A stretch of DNA of 64,000 bases from Limnephilus marmoratus (taxonomy: Eukaryota; Arthropoda; Insecta; Trichoptera; Limnephilidae), in the NCBI GenBank assembly GCA_917880885.1, contig OU862910.1:11048710-11112709 (forward strand), in the 5' to 3' direction. Positions within the stretch are counted from its first letter, which is position 1, and every line of letters starts with the position of its first letter. The position numbers and the translations under genes are program-made. The notes beneath the pieces are model-generated. The model had not been told where the DNA came from, made no database searches, and saw only the letters and a program-made list of their open reading frames with translations. Below are positions 18,901 through 28,752 of the stretch, piece by piece.

Positions 18901-19480
18901 ATGCAGCTTGTTCCTGGCAATCAGACTATAGCGTGACAGATATTCACTTTATAAAACGCGAAAATTTGTGTGCTCATGGAATCAAACCCGGATAAATTGA
19001 TAATCAAAACAGCAGCGGCGTTCCATCGTGCACCCATCTGAGCGGATTGCAACACAACGTCAAGCTAATTAACTAATAGACTACAATCATAATAATGAAT
19101 CAATGCGGTTGTTGTATTTTCCAGCGCGTTCTGGTGCGTTGGTAAGGGGCGCACCAGCCTCTCGATGCATTCTGGCTGCACGGTATTTATCAGAGTGAGA
19201 TAGGGCTACCATCTAACCGGATATCTGTTATTTATACACCTAAGAAACCGTTAACCAGTTAAGCAAAAAATTAAAGAATTGTAGTAGGAGATTATTTTCA
19301 AATGTCAGGTTTATGAAAATGACAGTAAACCCGGAAATGTATGTCTTTCTTTTAAAGTCTACATAGTTGAATGCGGTTATTTCTACATATAAGAAACTTA
19401 TTTTTTGGCAGTACTTATTCTGGAAAAATAAAAATATGTTGTTGCAGAAATATATTTTATTTTCAAAATGGAAAACCACA
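18901..19480. other. Unassigned low-copy spacer
   Basis: The part at 18940-19230 has balanced composition and no internal copies. It may be host single-copy sequence. Small frames on both strands at 19240-19565 lack motifs. Confidence 0.35.
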
Positions 19481-20165
19481 CCAGCCGAGCAATTCAATAT
19501 CTTTTATGGGATCGTTATTAGGGGGCGTTCAAGTATTACGTAACGCAATTTTTGAAGACTTTTGACCCCCCCTCCCCCCCATGTAACGCGCCGTAAAGTT
19601 TTTCCGTTTCACCCCCCTCCCCTAAACGTTACGTAACGCCCAAGTGACAATTTTTACCTGAAAGTCACAATCAAATTGCGCAAAGTACTGGAAAGTCGCT
19701 TAAATACCTTTTTTCTTGTTTTAATCGCGTTTGCGGTAATAAATAAAACAAGAGATTTCGAGAACGAAAAGGATTGACAACTTGGAAGATTTCAATTCCC
19801 TAGTTTTTTTTATCTAAATAAAGAAAAACATGTTACATAACGCGTTGTCTGAACCCCCCCCCCCCGTAACGCACAGTAACGTTTCACAAGACCCCCCCTC
19901 CCCCCCCGAACGGCCCCTTAGATAACGGACGTGATCTCCTCCTGTCAGATTTGTGTGATTTTTATGGCTGTTCTTTGCTTTTTCTGTGTACAACGTACAT
20001 TAAATGAATAAATAATCATACGTACTTGCATTCATGTTTAAAACGATCTAAACTAAAATATGTGACTGTAAATATGTAAAATCACACATGAATCTGAATC
20101 AAATCTAACAGGAGATAAAGTCCGTTATCTAATAACGATCCCGCAAAAGATATAGAAACGCTCGG
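19481..20165. mobile_element. Foldback element interrupted by a Harbinger-like MITE
   Basis: The left arm (19481-19520 joined to 19921-19967) pairs with the right arm at about 20076-20165. Shared landmarks are 'GCCGAGC', 'ATATCTTTT', 'GGGATCGTTATTAGATAACG' (when the insertion is removed) and 'CAGATTTG'. The arms are about 87 bp and surround roughly 110 bp. The inserted MITE splits the left arm. Confidence 0.8.
19521..19917. mobile_element. PIF/Harbinger-like MITE with TTA target duplication
   Basis: The termini GGGGGCGTTC and GAACGGCCCC are flanked by TTA at 19518-19520 and 19918-19920. The intact right arm of the host foldback shows the empty site as one TTA. Subterminal 'TTACGTAACG' blocks and long C runs recur inside. 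It is 397 bp with no transposase. Confidence 0.85.
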
Positions 20166-20685
20166 CAGATGTCCAATAAGAACACTAGTAATGTTGCAAA
20201 ATAAATTTGCCTTGGACAAGTGTTTCTGCTTCTCGATTAATGGAATAATTACCGGTTTTCGGTTACAATTGTAAAAAAAAACATCAGCTTACAAAAAATT
20301 ATATAATGCCCTTCCAAATGAAATTTAACTTACCATGAAGATAAACAAGTTTTTAAAAATCTAAATATGGATAATTAAACGATGAAATTATAAAAAAAAT
20401 ATGAAGTCAGGATTAGTAAAAAAATACCTTGAAGATTAACAATAATTTCGTACCCTTATTGCGGAAGAACTGATTTAACTGATTTCATATTGAAAAATTC
20501 AGTTTTCGATTTTCTGTTTGGAACCTTATTAACCTATCTGAAATTCTCAATATTCCTTCAATTTTAACAATGTCAAGTAAAAATAAAGTTTAAAAGTGCT
20601 CTCCTGAAAAAATCCCAAAATTTAATTAGGATAGTTCTGCAATAAAGGAACCATTTCAGCATAAAAATGTATAACACCAACACAA
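20166..20685. other. Unassigned AT-rich spacer
   Basis: No gene, tRNA-like sequence or repeat copy is recognised. Confidence 0.4.
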
Positions 20686-20780
20686 CAACCTACAGTCTCG
20701 GAACAGGAATCTCTAGCGAATAGGACTCAGAATATAATTAACTAAAAAATTAAAATATTGAAAAAAAAACAAAAAACAGT
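20686..20780 (+). mobile_element. Retroelement 3' end with stem-loop and A-rich tail
   Basis: 'CAGTCTCGGAACAGGAATCT' and 'CTAGCGAATAGGACT' form a hairpin like the one at 39705-39750, followed by an A-rich tail. A third relative is at 48826-48860. Only the 3' end is recognisable, so this is probably a 5'-truncated LINE or a SINE using its tail. Confidence 0.6.
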
Positions 20781-21639
20781 TTTGGTAGCCCTAGTCGGTT
20801 AGCTATCAGTGCCCATGAATTCGGAAGAAGCATCGTGCATCCATCCACCTCAATGCGGCCGTAATGGCAGCTAATGCGATATGCACCCCGAGGATTCACG
20901 CGATGGCGACGGCAATGGTGAGGAACTGCGCGTCAACAGCGGACAACATGTGTTTATTTTTCTAATGCCTGCATCTGCATTTGAAATGATGATGATGCAT
21001 TCATAATGCGAAGACAGGGCTGCGCAAAAAAAAAATCAATTTACATCAGAGTGCGATTTACATTTACGTTGTTAGTGTTCTAATCAAATAATATTTGTTT
21101 ATCATGTCCTTGACGATATCACGAGTCGGAATTACAGATACGTACGTATGAAACTAATTAAGTTATTGAAAGACGGATCAATAAGTCATTTCATAAAGCT
21201 GTAAAATTAGTATCAAAAGAATATTTTTCTTCTTCAGATGTAATATTATTGAATGACGTAAAGCTTCGTTATTTCGCTCGTCTATCGGAATAAACTTCAT
21301 CGACATCGATGGCATAAAAAGCTTCTTTCTTGATTGGTTTAATTTTGAACAGCATTCCAAAAAGTCAAAAAAGCAGAGTTATTGTACCTCTAATCTTCTC
21401 CGACATTTTTATGCCGAATATATTTCAGTGCCACACCCAAAATCATTTTCAAGTAATAAAGTCAATTTTCTTCAAAAAAGGACATTCCAGGCCGATGTCT
21501 GCGTTTTTAATTATTTTCGAAACAAACAGTACATAAATAAAATGAGTGGTTAACAGTTTACAAGGTTAAATAAATAATTTCAAGGATCGGTCCAATGACT
21601 TGTTGTCTCTTTGAAATATCTAGAGTGGTTTTACAGGAT
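20781..21639. other. Unassigned low-copy spacer
   Basis: The part at 20790-21000 is GC-richer and rich in 'ATGCAT/GCATC' strings, with no copy elsewhere in the window. The frames at 21178-21536 have no recognised motif. Confidence 0.35.
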
Positions 21640-21860
21640 GTTAAGGGACGTACTAGGCTTATTTTAACTTTAACCAGTGATTCCTGACATTATTTGGAGT
21701 AAAAGATGTAAATGTGAATTTTTTAACGTCTTTTTATTTTCAAACCAAAAAAAACTTCTAAATGTCGTCACTGGTCACATAGCCGAGTGACCGACCAACC
21801 CCTCATCCCAACTGTCTAACACCTACTATGTTTTAAAGTTTTTGTAGAAAAAAGTTATAT
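21640..21860. mobile_element. MITE copy related to 4898-5171
   Basis: It starts 'ACAGGATGTTAAGGGACGTA' and contains 'AACCAGTGATTCCTGACATT' and 'TATTTGGAGTAAAAG'. These are the reverse complement of the right end of the 4.9-kb element, then 'GTCGTCACTGGTCA' and 'AGCCGAGTGACC'. The right terminus is not clear. Confidence 0.6.
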
Positions 21861-22570
21861 TAAAAAAAAAATAGGTGTATACGATGTGAACATGTATGCG
21901 TACATACATGTGTAGAAATTATGATAATTAGTGGAGCGTTGTGAGTGCGCATGGATTAAGGTACCAATAATGTTTTTCTTAAATGATTTTTTATTTATTT
22001 TGACCATACATTGATTTTCGTGGAGAACTATTTTCAGGCCGTTATTATTACAAATCAAAATTTGGATAGGATTCGGACTTTATATCTATATAAGAAGATA
22101 AAGAAACGTAACCTAACCCAAGCTAATTTGATCATGAAGACAATAATTTAATCCTTTAAATTGCTGCAACATGCTGTCTTATTCCTATAACGAAATATAT
22201 TAACATTCATCAGTGGCTATTGCATATGTAAATAGCAAATAATGCGCAGTGAGAAACACTGCAATACGAAGATAATATATTTTTAATGGCAGCCCCCCAT
22301 ATGGCATGATCTCATCATATCCATAAATGTTGATGAGAATGGTATATATCTTGTGATGCCTGCTATGGCATTAGCAAATCTTCTAATGAGAACTGCAGCG
22401 GAGAATAAAAAAAACATACACGCCTTAGATGCATCAAGACGTTTTAAATTAATAATAATTGACATCGACTTGAAAAGAATATTATTTTTTTGTTAAATTA
22501 AACATTTATAGTTTTAAACCATTTTTTAGATCTCACAATAAATTAAACAAACTTCTTAACGAACATAATC
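21861..22570. other. Unassigned AT-rich spacer
   Basis: The minus-strand frame at 22283-22465 has no recognised domain. Nothing else stands out. Confidence 0.35.
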
Positions 22571-22574
22571 AATA

Positions 22575-22925
22575 TAATTTTTAGAAATTTAATTATAATT
22601 AAATTTGATTATCGAGTTCTGCGAGTATTTTAGTTACAGCTGTTTCGACTTGTAAGGTCATTTTCAAACTGTGGTGAAGCCCACATAATCACTCTCTCAA
22701 TAATTAGTGTCTCTGCAAATTGGATTAACCGGTAATAAATCAATTTACGTTAAAAAATTGACATTTAAAATATTATAAATAAGTCGTCCGTAAGTGGAAT
22801 CACCACAGTTTGAAAATGACCTTACAAGTCGAAACAGCTGTAACTAAAATACGTTCTAAAATACTTGCAGAACTCGATAATAACATTACCAAATTTAATT
22901 TTAAATAAATTTCTAAAAATTAAAA
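22575..22925. mobile_element. Foldback element with degenerate hammerhead arms
   Basis: Arms of about 90 bp are inverted: 'GTTACAGCTGTTTCGACTTG' with 'TAAGGTCATTTTCAAACTG' on the left, and the complement on the right (22805-22850). Each arm reads, toward its outside, as a hammerhead-like half: TGAAAA, GAC/GTC stem II, GAAA, CAGCTG palindrome, TA, then ACT pairing with AGT. The core has C to T and G to A changes, so activity is unlikely. It abuts the Helitron at 22963. Confidence 0.65.
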
Positions 22926-23139
22926 TGTATTCCTATGAATTAAACACAAAAACAATTAATAATCAATATATATTATAAATGAAAGTGTATGAAAGTGTGC
23001 GTCCCGCTAAAACTCGGACACGAGTCCCGATACGATCAAGGGAGTTAAATGGTGTGGAATCTTTCTATCCCCCATCCATGAAGAAGTTTTACCTGTTTTT
23101 ACCTGAAGGGCGCGCTTTTGAAGAAGATTTTGCCCTCTA

Positions 23140-23212
23140 GAAAGTTCTAGAATAGCCCAGAACATTCGAGAGCATTCCACAACATCCCGGAATACTCTGG
23201 AATGTTCTGGAA
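23140..23212 (+). promoter_or_regulatory. Heat-shock element array (HSF binding sites)
   Basis: GAA/TTC units alternate on an exact 5-bp grid. Cluster 1 is GAA-TTC-GAA (23140-23152). Cluster 2 is GAA-TTC-GAG-TTC (23160-23177). Cluster 3 is GAA-CTC-GAA-TTC-GAA (23190-23212). Ten of the twelve units are perfect. Three or more alternating units are the established binding site for heat-shock factor trimers. Confidence 0.85.
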
Positions 23213-23268
23213 TATTGTGGATAATTGTAAGCCTTTTTTGTATGGCTGAGGCTACCCACTGGTAGGAG

Positions 23269-23307
23269 TATATAAAGCAAGATCCGTCGTGGGTTCGAAC
23301 GTCAGTT
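23269..23307 (+). promoter_or_regulatory. TATA box and TCAGT initiator downstream of the HSE array
   Basis: TATATAAAG at 23269-23277 is followed by TCAGTT at 23302-23307. If the A at 23304 is +1, the TATAAA starts at -33, the usual arthropod spacing. Transcription would leave the Helitron through its 3' end at 23352. Confidence 0.65.
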
Positions 23308-23352
23308 CAATCTCATATCAACTCCCTGAGCGAAGCCGGGTACACCAGCTAG

Positions 23353-23965
23353 TATAATATATTTAAAATGTCAACCTATAATGAATGTTTATTTTTCGGC
23401 TTGAAATCTAAAAGCGTCTTTCTTCTTTGAGATTTAAAGCATGGATTAAGATTTTCTTTTCAAATGCTTACAAAACAACCAGAGAAAACCTTACTACCTC
23501 ATTACTGTTCCTGTGATGAGATTTCGAAAATAACGTCAACTGAAAACATTTCGTACTATCTATCTGCTTCAATAGCAATTTTCTCGGAGCTGTTTTTTAC
23601 ACAAATTTTTACAGCCCCCTCTCAAAATATATATTTTTTTTAAATTACCCCTCTCAAAATATATATTTTTTAAATTACTATCCGTGCTAAGAAAATTTAA
23701 ATGCATAAGGTTCCGTCTGCCTTTGAAAAATCAATATCTTGAAGCGGTTAGGTTCTGAATAAAAAGAGATCTCATGCAACTAATTTAGTGCAATTCGTTC
23801 GGCTCAGCTAGCGGCCAGATAAATATACATTACATACCATGTTATAGGTCTATCATCCTAAGTTGGCTTCATCACATTACTCACACAGATGCATAATTTA
23901 CCTACATCGTGTTTCGTTTAGAGTTTAATAAAAATAAAAACAAATAGTGATTAATTCCGCCATGC
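23353..23965. other. Unassigned spacer with a short tandem repeat
   Basis: A 32-bp unit 'CCCCTCTCAAAATATATATT' plus 'TTTTAAATTA' is present twice at about 23615-23680. No reading frame with a recognisable product follows the outward-facing Helitron promoter. Confidence 0.5.
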
Positions 23966-23967
23966 TA

Positions 23968-25262
23968 CGAGGGGAGGTCCAAAAGTTCGTGGAATGGAGG
24001 GGATGGAGTGGGGATAGGGGCTCTCGTTTAGTGTCATACTAATTGGTGACTCATCATTGGTATATAAACTAAGTTTCAGCCCTATTGAGTTATTCGTTTA
24101 CGAATATTCGCCTGCTAAACAAGTCAATCCGGAAGAAAACTGAAACTATGGAGAAAATTGAACACCGTGCTGTGATAAAATTCCTTACCAAGCAAGGAAA
24201 GAACGCTCAGACCATTTGAATGAAATGAAAACCGTTTATGGGGAACAGTGTCCTAGTAAATCAATGATTTACAAGTGGCATGGTCTTTTTAAACAGGGTC
24301 GGGAGTCGATTGAAGACGACCCCCACTCAGGAAGGCCAGTTGAGGCCACCACATCAGACATAGTCGAAAAAGTGGAAAAAATTGTACTGGAGGACACCCG
24401 TTTGAAGAAAAAACAGTTATCTGCAAACAGTTGGAGCATCAGATACCACCATTTTGCCAAGCCTACATGACCACCTGGGTATGACAAAAGTCAGTCCAAG
24501 ATGGGTACCGAGAATGCTCACGCCGCTTCAGAAACAACAGCGCGTCGATGCGTCAAAACAATTTTTGGAGTTGTGTGGAGACGAACCTGCACAGATTTTG
24601 GAACGGATTGTTACCGGAGATGAAACATGGGTTCATCACTTTGAGCCTGAGTTCAAACAAGAGTCCATGCAATGGCATGTAAAGGGTACACCACCGCCAA
24701 AGAAATCCAAAGTGTCGGAGTCGGCTGGAAAGTTGATGGCTACTGTTTTTTGGGATTGTGAGGGGATAATACACATTGATTGCAAAAAAAGGGAAGGACC
24801 ATAACCGGAGAATACTTCGCAACGATACTAGAGAAATTAAAGGAGGCCATCAAAGAAAAACGTCGAGGAAAATTGACCAAGGGTGTGTTGCTCTTGCAAG
24901 ACAATGCGCCAGTTCACAAGAGCAAAGTTGCAATGGCTGCTCTGCACAATCATGGCTTCGAAACACTAGTTCACCCACCCATAAGTCCAGATCTGGCCCC
25001 AAGTGATTTTTATTTGTTCCCCAATTTAAAAAAAGACTCAAGGGAAAGGAAATTTTCCGACAACAATGAGGAAAAGGAGGCAATTTTAGCTAATTTTGAG
25101 GCAAAAGATAAAAGATATTTTTACGATGGTTTATAAAAAATTATTCATAGATCTGATAAATGTATTCAGCTTAAGGGTGATTATATTGAAAAGGAAAAAT
25201 ATATTTATTGTTTCATTTTATTTAAAACCCTTTCATTCCACGAACTTTTGGACCTCCCCTCG
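23968..25262 (+). mobile_element. Full-length mariner transposon (1295 bp), inactivated
   Basis: The terminal inverted repeats CGAGGGGAGGTCCAAAAGTT (continuing 'CGTGGAATG') are perfect at both ends and flanked by TA duplications at 23966-23967 and 25263-25264. The length is normal for mariner. It is inserted immediately next to the 5' end of a SINE family 1 copy. Confidence 0.96.
24148..25194 (+). pseudogene. Mariner transposase (DD34D), frameshifted
   Basis: It begins at ATG 24148 with 'MEKIEHRAVIKFL'. Domains in order are the first helix-turn-helix with 'SKSMIYKWHGLFKQG', the 'DDPHSGRPVEA' linker, a second helix-turn-helix, 'WVPRMLTPLQK', and the catalytic core with 'VTGDETWVHH' (first D), 'LQDNAPVH' (second D) and 'SPDLAPSDFYLF' (third D, 34 residues after the second). 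All three catalytic aspartates remain. Frameshifts occur near 24218, near 24430 and in an A run at about 24785, and a TAA follows at 25134, so no full protein is made. Confidence 0.93.
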
Positions 25263-25264
25263 TA

Positions 25265-25648
25265 TTTGGGAGGCGGGAATGGGTACCGCCGCCCCGGGAA
25301 CCTTTATTGGATAACCAACACCTCTTTTTTTTTTTTTTTTTTTTTTTTTATTTGATTCACCTGATTTATACATGTTTGTTAAATTTTTTGACTAATGTGG
25401 GCCTCACTCTGCCATACATAGGTCACCCCAAGTGGTTCGCTATGTATGGTGATTTAGCAGAGGTGCCTGGGTTCATGGGGTGACCAGGACACACTGAACC
25501 CCAAATTCCAACCCACCCCTTAAACCCTTTTCCTTCCCAGAACTCTCCTCTCCTCCCTTTCCTTAAAAAAACCCTCCACACAGCATCCCCAAAGATGACA
25601 TAGGCCCAGAGGGAAATTATTTTCCTCAGGGCTCATGTAAAAAAAAAA
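25265..25648 (+). mobile_element. SINE family 1, short form, with internal poly(T) insertion
   Basis: It starts with 'TTTGGGAGGCGGGAATGGG' directly after the mariner's TA duplication and ends in the family 3' stem-loop and a poly(A) run at about 25639-25648. Between 'CAACACCTCT' and 'GCCATA' it carries an extra segment of about 85 bp (25325-25410) that begins with 26 T bases, consistent with a small minus-strand retroposed insertion and a repeated 'CTCT' at its edges. Confidence 0.88.
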
Positions 25649-25990
25649 GCGCCCTACTGTCAAACCGTCATAATAGCCAATCTCATATTTCATTTTTTTA
25701 GAATTAACTATATTATCTTCAACTAATTTATTTTCCATATCATAGGCAAAAACCCCTTTTTTTTTTTATTGGAAACAATCATTCTAAGAATTGGTTTGTA
25801 ACCTGGATAGCGTCACGACTATTATGGCGGTTTGACAATAGGGCGCAATGGCGGAATTGGTAAACGCATGTCCCGGATAGACGAGAGGTTCGAGTCCCAG
25901 TTGCGACCATTATCTTTTTCTGTGTTTTGTTCAATGATATATTAAATTGATGGGAATAAGTTTCAAAACTTATAAAAAGAGGGTTTTTCT
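25649..25990 (+). mobile_element. tRNA-Leu-like palindromic element, copy 1
   Basis: Arms 'GCGCCCTACTGTCAAACCGT' (25649) and the complement ending at 25846 form an inner inverted repeat of 28 bp. The tRNA-like part follows at 25844-25915: 'AATGGCGGAATTGGTAAACG' (A-box region) and 'GAGGTTCGAGTCC' (B box). The outer tail 'CAATGATATATTAAATTGAT' and 'AAAAGAGGGTTTTTCTTA' matches the complement of the left end of copy 2 at 36250. Confidence 0.7.
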
Positions 25991-26034
25991 TATAAAAATT
26001 GAATGATCAATTCTTCAACAAATTCACTTTGTGG

Positions 26035-26195
26035 CGTCATTTTTAATTATATTAAAACAAATTACTTTGCATACGAAATTTTTTTAATCAAAATTATCAA
26101 CATCGATGGTTTCTTCATCAGGATAAAAATAATAATTTTATCCTGATGAAGAAACCATTGGTTTTGAAACTTGTTGATAATTTTGATTAAATAAG
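26035..26195. mobile_element. Hammerhead-bearing palindrome
   Basis: The left arm 'TAATCAAAATTATCAACATC' and 'TTCTTCATCAGGATAAAA' is the inverse of the right arm. The right arm carries the complete ribozyme at 26138-26180. The left arm lacks the segment covering the second stem II strand, GAAA and stem III, so only one strand can be active. A tRNA-SINE begins about 20 bp downstream. Confidence 0.75.
26138..26180 (+). ncRNA. Hammerhead ribozyme, minimal type I
   Basis: Stem I strand TTATC (26138-26142) leads to core CTGATGA (26143-26149). An extra A is followed by stem II GAAACC/GGTTTT with loop ATT (26151-26165). GAAA is at 26166-26169, stem III AC..GU has loop TT, and the cleavage-site T is at 26175. 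GATAA (26176-26180) then pairs fully with stem I. Every invariant core residue is present. An extra A between core and stem II also occurs in the chrysanthemum chlorotic mottle viroid ribozyme, so it need not abolish cleavage. Confidence 0.87.
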
Positions 26196-26211
26196 TGTTA
26201 AATATTTGACC

Positions 26212-26398
26212 GGTCAGTGGCTGAGTTGGCAACGCGTTTGGGTGCCATCCAGGCGTCGCGTGTTCGATTCCTTGGCTGGCTAAGTCCTCCATCCGACACA
26301 AGCAACATTATCCGCTTACTGTGGTGCTAAAAGGAGTATTTCAAATATTGTCAGGTTATTCGCAACCCGGGAATGTTTATTTTTCTGAAGGTTATTAA
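26212..26398 (+). mobile_element. tRNA-Ser-like SINE family 4, plus-strand copy
   Basis: The A-box region 'GTGGCTGAGTTGGCAACGCG' and B box 'GTGTTCGATTCC' (about 26260) are followed by 'GGCTGGCTAAGTCCTCCATC' and a tail with 'TGTCAGGTTATTCGCAACCC'. It matches the minus-strand copy at 3624-3795. Confidence 0.8.
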
Positions 26399-26894
26399 AA
26401 TAGTTTATCCCAATGTGACCTTCTGGACGGAATTATATGTATAATGGTAGATATGTGCAATGTGCATGTATTATCAGCATCAGTCATATTCTATCTATAT
26501 CTAGTCCAAGGTATAAATAAGATGAAATCTAAAATAAACAAATTGAGAAAGAAAAACTGGCACAAATTAATCTATGAATCAACGATATGAACTTAAAATA
26601 ATGAAAAGTGAGATTATTACACCAGGGACATAGCGCACCGATCGAACTAGAACCGATATGAATTATTTTACAAGTACCGTATACACGTGTTGTCCCTCTT
26701 CCGCTAGTGACAATAAGTAAGCGTAAACAAGAAAAAGGGCTATTCCTCGCCGGTGGAAGCGTAAACCGATGCAAAAATACATTCAATACCAAGCTTTTTT
26801 ATTGCTTCCAACTCTCGCTGCGGTGCCTACACAACGATTGTTGAGCGCCGACAGAGTGGCTGTAGAGATAGGTGTTGCGATGATGATTTGTAGG

Positions 26895-26996
26895 GTGCGT
26901 TCATACGGATGAGGCAGTTATTAAGATAGGTATGGGGCAGTTATAGCGACGGGTACGATGCAGTTAGAGACATAGGTATTGGGCAGTTGGTGGGCA
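26895..26996 (+). repeat. Imperfect tandem repeat of GGCAGTTA-type units
   Basis: Four units begin with GGCAGTTA, GGCAGTTA, GCAGTTAG and GGCAGTTG and most continue with 'AGATAGGTATGG'-like sequence. The spacing is about 22-28 bp. The reading frame across it is not long. Confidence 0.6.
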
Positions 26997-27999
26997 GCGG
27001 TGCATGAGAATCATCTCTGATATAACGCCTCCAATAAATCAGGCTCGACTTCTGGTTTCACAATGTTTGATGTAGCAATTCTGTGTACAACACCCGATAA
27101 ACGCATGCCGCGAAAGTGCTGCATCAAATATTATAAGCGGATTAGCGCAACATCCGATTAACAAACCGCTGATAATAGATCGATTGGCATTTCTGATTTG
27201 CAGACGAAATGTTGGTAGATATGGGTCCGAAGACGACTTGCTGTTATAGCGGCAGTCGGACGAGATATCGGCATTCGTCTTACCCCAGATTTGTTTATAC
27301 ACACTTTATACATACATTGTTTTCGTAACTTAGCATTCGTTTGTAATTCATGTAAGGATGTTTCACATTTCCACCGACTTGAGAAGAGTTAAGTTTCTAA
27401 TCCAAATGGTAAGGATAGGTAACGGCTTTTGTTTTAAATGTCACGAGGTAGTAATTAAGCAAGATTGTAATCAATTGCAAAATATGTCAAAACGTAAATA
27501 CACTAAAAAGCATATTGAAAGATATCGTCAGAATGAATCTGTAATCTTGGGTCAGCAGTCAATACGATACCTGAAAAAATTTGTATTTTTTGTGAGAATT
27601 AGTTCATTTCAATGTACTCTTTCGTTTGATATAACTAGGTTGACAAACTTTATCAACTAAGTGAAAAAATCTTCATTGCACATCAAAATAAAATCACATA
27701 CAAACGGCTTATCTTAAAGGGTTGCCTATTTTTTACAGCTAACCTAGACTTAACCATGCCTATCTTACGCAAGTGGTCCAGTTATCAAAACGAACTAGTG
27801 GAATATTTTATTGTTCGATTTACAGAGGTTATTGAAAGTTTGAAACTATTCTCCGGAGAAATTCAGATTTTTGCATTTATAAAGACCACCGACATATTAT
27901 TGGTAGTAAAAATGGTATAAATATACCGATCCTTTTTGTGGGGCACATTGCCCTATTGATTCGCCCAGCGAACTGCAACGCGCTGCTATATTTAACGTG

Positions 28000-28260
28000 G
28001 TTCCGGTCCCTGATCGGGCCTGCATAATTCAAACTGCAGTGTGACTATCGAATCCGCGTTTTGCCGGAGGCCTCCGAGGAATGCTTCGGTTTAAGAGAAC
28101 TCAAGTTCTAGGAGTGGTTCCAGGTTCCGAGTTCTTGGTACAAACTGGGTTCTGGGAGCTGTGGCGGGTGCAGAGAGGCATGGTTCCGGCCCCGAACTCG
28201 GACCCGGACTAAGGACACACAGAGGGTCCTGGTGCGGTTCCGAAACAGCATGTGGACATG
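28000..28260. repeat. GGTTCC-rich block
   Basis: The hexamer GGTTCC or close variants (GGTTCT, GTTCCG, GGTCCT) recur many times on both strands in a GC-rich patch. This pattern is common in subterminal regions of some DNA transposons, but no terminal repeats or target duplication are seen. Confidence 0.4.
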
Positions 28261-28429
28261 GACATATGCACCTAATTTTTAAATTTTATTCAAAAAAGTA
28301 TACATAACACAGCTATATGGTATGAATTCCCAAAAAATTAAGAAACACTTTTAAATCAATCAAAAATTTACTGACACTGAAAAAATTTTTTTTTCTACTC
28401 GAATAATGATATGCATGACAAAATAGCTT

Positions 28430-28752
28430 TTTTTAACATTAGTTCTACACCGGAGAATGTTATCTTTGGAGATGTTGTATGGAGGGTCTTTTTAGGAAAA
28501 GGAAGGAAAGGAAGTTCTGAGAAGGAAAAAGACATGAGACATGAGGGGGACAGGAATCTGGAGGCAATGTGCGAGGAGTGACGGACGTTTGAATCCATCC
28601 CTCCGCTGCGGTGCAAGGCGATGGGTCGAGAATCCGGCTGGAGAAAAGCTCTCCTTCAACCAGTCTCTCCGAATCCGGTCCATCACGCAGTAGGTGGACA
28701 AACGCATCCGCCGCCAAGACCTAGAAAAACCTCACCCCACGAACCCGGGTGC
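28430..28752 (-). mobile_element. SINE family 1, long form, 5'-truncated
   Basis: It contains the middle module ('GTTTGAATCCATCCCTCCGC', 'AACCAGTCTCTCCGAATCC', 'CGCATCCGCCGCCAAGACC') and the A-rich 3' region. It stops at 'GAACCCGGG', so the family 5' start is absent. The terminal stem-loop is partly deleted ('CCGGAGAATGTTATC'). Confidence 0.82.

Larger units (their letters stand above)
22963..23352 (+). mobile_element. Small Helitron carrying a heat-shock-type promoter
   Basis: The 5' end is TCAATATATATTATAAATGA. The 3' end is 'GCGAAGCCGGGTACACCAG' then CTAG, inserted between A and T, in the canonical lepidopteran Helitron form. There is no Rep/helicase gene. The interior carries three clusters of heat-shock elements (23140-23212), a TATA box (23269-23277) and an initiator (23302-23307), all oriented toward the 3' end. 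Confidence 0.88.
26399..28429. other. Unassigned low-copy region
   Basis: Frames at 26529-26792 (-), 27039-27302 (-) and 27358-27660 (+) have no recognised domain. An imperfect tandem repeat (26895-26996) and a GGTTCC-rich block (28000-28260) are described separately. No copy of the window's repeat families is seen, so this is one of the best candidates for host single-copy DNA. Confidence 0.35.

Noticed and set aside
23266..23352. Full captured heat-shock gene in the Helitron
   Set aside because: Only about 50 bp follow the initiator before the Helitron ends, and no coding sequence is present; it is a promoter fragment at most.
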